DNA of 13,838 nt from Deltaproteobacteria bacterium UBA5799 (GTDB taxonomy: Bacteria; Desulfobacterota; GWC2-55-46): positions 1 to 13,838 of the forward strand of contig DIDN01000006.1 in the NCBI GenBank assembly GCA_002418185.1, written 5' to 3'. Both the position numbers and the translations under genes were made by a program. The notes beneath the pieces were generated by a model. That model was not told the DNA's origin. It did not search any database and saw nothing but the letters and a program-made list of their open reading frames with translations. Positions 12,087 to 13,838 of the stretch are shown one piece after another. Position 1 is the stretch's first letter, and every line of letters begins with the position of its first letter.

Positions 12087-12210
12087 TCCGAAAGCAGGTC
12101 TTTTCCCCGGGCCCTGCGTCAGGGCGGGAATAAAAATGCACACATATCACCATATGTGCCGCGCCATATTCCCGGCCTTCCTCGACTTAAGGAAAAACCT
12201 GATCTTCGGA
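12087..12210 (-). repeat. Long nested imperfect palindrome in the infA-rpmJ spacer
   Basis: Three sets of inverted repeats share one centre near 12149. Outer: 12087-12092, 12095-12099 and 12101-12106 pair with 12205-12210, 12197-12201 and 12191-12196 (17 bp with small internal loops). Middle: CGGGAATA (12125-12132) pairs with TATTCCCG (12167-12174), extendable by four pairs. Apical: CACATAT (12141-12147) pairs with ATATGTG (12152-12158) around a 4-nt loop. As RNA this is a long stacked hairpin filling most of the 162-nt gap. It could be a palindromic mobile-type repeat, an RNase III-type processing site or a regulatory RNA element. On the minus strand a T5 run follows the apical stem (12132-12136). 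Confidence 0.6.
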
Positions 12211-12221
12211 ACCAGCCTTGA

Positions 12222-12440
12222 CTACTTGGCCCTGTATGTAATCCTGCCCCTGGTAAGGTCGTATGGAGAAAGCTCGACCGTTACCTTGTCGCCGGGCAGT
12301 ATCTTTATGAAATGCATTCTCATCTTCCCCGACACATGCGCGAGGACCTTGTGCCCGTTCTCGAGCTCCACCCTGAACATGGCGTTCGGGAGCGTCTCGA
12401 TGACAGTCCCCTCTACCTGGATCGGTTCTTCTTTAGGCAT
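12222..12440 (-). CDS. infA: Translation initiation factor IF-1, 72 aa
   Basis: A single OB-fold protein that occupies the 30S A site during initiation. The length (72 aa) and sequence (VEGTVIETLPNAMFRVELENGH, then SGKMRMHFIKILPGDKVTVELSPYDLTRGRITYR) are typical. ATG 12438-12440 is 17 nt after map, with an AGGGGA ribosome-binding site in the gap. It lacks only the rpmJ-proximal tight spacing that is usual in this operon; the 162-nt gap downstream is listed as a palindrome. Confidence 0.98.
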   Translation of the reverse strand: MPKEEPIQVEGTVIETLPNAMFRVELENGHKVLAHVSGKMRMHFIKILPGDKVTVELSPYDLTRGRITYRAK

Positions 12441-12457
12441 TCCAGCTTTCCCCTGTT

Positions 12458-13216
12458 TCAGAGCCTTGAGAGCACCTGCGGCCCGTTATCCGTCACCGCG
12501 ACCGTGTGCTCGAAATGAGCTGAGAGGCTCCCGTCCGCCGTTACCGCCGTCCACCCGTCGTCAAGGACCTTTATGGCCCAGCCGCCGATGTTTATCATCG
12601 GCTCAATGGCGAAGACCATGCCGGCCTTGAGCTTAATACCGCGACCCGGCATGCCGAAGTTTGGCACCTGTGGTGGCTCGTGCAGCTCCCTTCCGATGCC
12701 GTGCCCCACGAACTCCCTCACCACCGAAAACCCTTGCGCCTCCACGTGCGCCTGTACGGCCGAGGAAACGTCTCCGAGCCTGTTCCCTGGGCGGGCCGCG
12801 TCAATCGCCTTTCCGAGCGACTCTTCAGTAACCCTCATCAGGCGTGCCGCGTCTTCGGAGACCTTGCCGACCGGGAGCGTCACGGCGGAGTCGCCGTAAA
12901 ACCCGTCGAAGAGCACCCCGAAATCTATGCTCAGGATGTCTCCCTCGAAAAGCACCCTTTTGGAAGGCATTCCGTGCACTACCTGCTCGTTGACCGAGGT
13001 GCAGAGCGTGTGCGGGTAGCCCTTGTAGCCCTTGAAGGCGGGAACCGCCCTTCTCTTCCGGGTCTCTTCTTCGGCTATATCATCAAGGTCCAGGGTGGTT
13101 GCCCCTGGCCTGACCTTCTCTTTGAGGACCTCGAGGACCTCGGCCACGACCCTGCCGGCCCTCCTCATGGCCCGGACCTCTTCAGGAGACTTTAGTATTA
13201 TCGCTTCCCTGCTCAA
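12458..13216 (-). CDS. map: Methionine aminopeptidase type I, TTG start inside adk, 252 aa
   Basis: Removes the N-terminal methionine from nascent proteins; a dinuclear-metal pita-bread enzyme. Metal and active-site residues are all present: His81 (VVHGMP), Asp98 and Asp109 (IDFGVLFDGFYGD), His172 (GHGIGRELHEPP), His179, Glu205 (AIEPM) and Glu236 (HFEHT). The chosen start is TTG 13214-13216, which overlaps adk by 35 nt and keeps the conserved IILKSPEEVRAMRRAG segment. No clear ribosome-binding site precedes it. ATG 13166-13168 (residue 17) has an AGAGG 8 nt upstream, just after the adk stop, but starting there would drop that conserved segment. TTG with translational coupling is preferred. 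Confidence 0.95.
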   Translation of the reverse strand: MSREAIILKSPEEVRAMRRAGRVVAEVLEVLKEKVRPGATTLDLDDIAEEETRKRRAVPAFKGYKGYPHTLCTSVNEQVVHGMPSKRVLFEGDILSIDFGVLFDGFYGDSAVTLPVGKVSEDAARLMRVTEESLGKAIDAARPGNRLGDVSSAVQAHVEAQGFSVVREFVGHGIGRELHEPPQVPNFGMPGRGIKLKAGMVFAIEPMINIGGWAIKVLDDGWTAVTADGSLSAHFEHTVAVTDNGPQVLSRL

Positions 13217-13838
13217 TGGCGTTCACGATTGCCTCTGTAATCCGGTCAACCGGCCCTTTCCCGCCTATGCCCCTGTACAGGCCCTTTTCGGTATAGAAAC
13301 GGACAAGCGGCAGGGTCTCCTCGTCGTAGACCTTGAGCCTGGCCTCTATGGTCTCTTCCTTGTCGTCGTCGCGCTGGTATATCTCCGAGCCGCATGCGTC
13401 GCACATGCCGATATTGACCGGCGGGTTGAATATCACGTGATAGCTCGCTCCGCACTTCCTGCAGACGCGCCGTCCCGAAAGCCTCCTTACGAGCTCTTTC
13501 CTGTCGACCTCGATGCCGACGACGGCGTCAATCTTCTTGCCGAGCGAGTCGAGGGTCGCCTCAAGCGCCCTGGCCTGCGCTATGTTCCGGGGGAAGCCGT
13601 CCAGTATGGCGCCGGCCCTCGCATCGTCCTCCTTGATGCGGTCGACGACCATGCCGACGACTATCTCATCGGGCACGAGAACGCCCTTGTCCATGTACTC
13701 CCTGGCCTGAAGACCGAGCTGCGTCTTGTTCCTTACGTTTGCCCGGAGGATGTCGCCCGTGGATATCTGCGGTATCCCGAACCTTTCCGAAAGGTTCTTG
13801 CCCTGCGTGCCCTTGCCGGCGCCCGGGGCCCCCAAAAG
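13182..13838 (-). CDS. adk: Adenylate kinase, zinc-LID form (5' end outside window)
   Basis: Catalyses ATP + AMP = 2 ADP. The first visible codons read LLGAPGAGKGTQ, the P-loop that normally begins about 5 residues after Met, so only a few N-terminal residues lie beyond the right edge. A TTG at 13833-13835 within this motif is not the real start. The AMP-binding region (ISTGDILRANV) and DGFPRN are present. The long LID carries four cysteines (CRKC and CDAC), the zinc-binding form. 218 residues are visible, the usual long-type size. In this operon secY usually lies upstream. The C-terminus overlaps map. Confidence 0.97.
   Translation of the reverse strand, partial: LLGAPGAGKGTQGKNLSERFGIPQISTGDILRANVRNKTQLGLQAREYMDKGVLVPDEIVVGMVVDRIKEDDARAGAILDGFPRNIAQARALEATLDSLGKKIDAVVGIEVDRKELVRRLSGRRVCRKCGASYHVIFNPPVNIGMCDACGSEIYQRDDDKEETIEARLKVYDEETLPLVRFYTEKGLYRGIGGKGPVDRITEAIVNAIEQGSDNTKVS

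Noticed and set aside
12060..12143. N-terminal extension of L36
   Set aside because: L36 is 37-38 aa in bacteria; the extension overlaps the palindromic spacer and a good ribosome-binding site lies at the inner ATG.
13833..13835. TTG as the start of adk
   Set aside because: It is the second Leu of the P-loop LLGAPGAGKGT; the real start is beyond the window edge.
1..13838. CRISPR array, tRNA, rRNA, transposase or phage genes
   Set aside because: No regularly spaced repeats, cloverleaf sequences, rRNA blocks or transposase/integrase motifs were seen.

Overview
The window is about 13.8 kb of gene-dense, GC-rich DNA (about 60% by eye). It looks like the chromosome of a Gram-negative bacterium. 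Evidence for this is a lipoprotein with a Sec/lipobox signal, an MEP-pathway ispG, the conserved adk-map-infA-rpmJ-rpsM-rpsK-rpsD-rpoA-rplQ order, Zn-type S4, L36 and Adk proteins, and heavy use of ATA (Ile) and AGG (Arg) despite high GC. The GAF-GGDEF protein resembles those of Geobacter-like lineages, so a Desulfobacterota/Deltaproteobacteria-type organism is my best guess. That placement is inference; no rRNA is present.

Layout, left to right. (1) 1-728: the N-terminal half of a zinc-dependent alcohol dehydrogenase (minus strand, cut by the window edge), with a short divergent promoter region. (2) 729-2543: a GT-C fold (family 39-like) integral-membrane glycosyltransferase, convergent with (3) 2556-4075: a HIT-family protein translationally coupled behind ispG (minus strand). 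(4) 4207-7919, plus strand: pabB-pabC (p-aminobenzoate branch of folate synthesis), then a GAF-GGDEF signalling enzyme and a small BamE-like lipoprotein. (5) 8001-8517, minus strand: an HU-family DNA-binding gene with its own terminator, promoter and a leader of about 110 nt. (6) 8523-13838, minus strand: the distal spc/alpha ribosomal operon, from a 5'-truncated adk at the right edge to rplQ and a strong intrinsic terminator.

The most interesting points are these. The GAF-GGDEF protein has an intact GGDEF motif and I-site, but Ser247 replaces the guanine-contacting Asp of canonical diguanylate cyclases. That is the signature described for Hypr (cyclic AMP-GMP-making) GGDEF enzymes. Its likely promoter places the transcription start on the ATG itself. 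Inside the otherwise ordinary ribosomal operon, several spacers are unusually long and structured: a nested inverted repeat of about 124 nt between infA and rpmJ, a 226-nt insertion-like spacer bracketed by an 8-bp direct repeat between rpsM and rpsK, and a hairpin plus T-tract with a competing outer stem before rpoA. Both rpsM and rpsD start with TTG behind strong ribosome-binding sites, and map starts with TTG inside adk. No tRNA, rRNA, CRISPR array, insertion sequence or cyclic-dinucleotide riboswitch was recognised.
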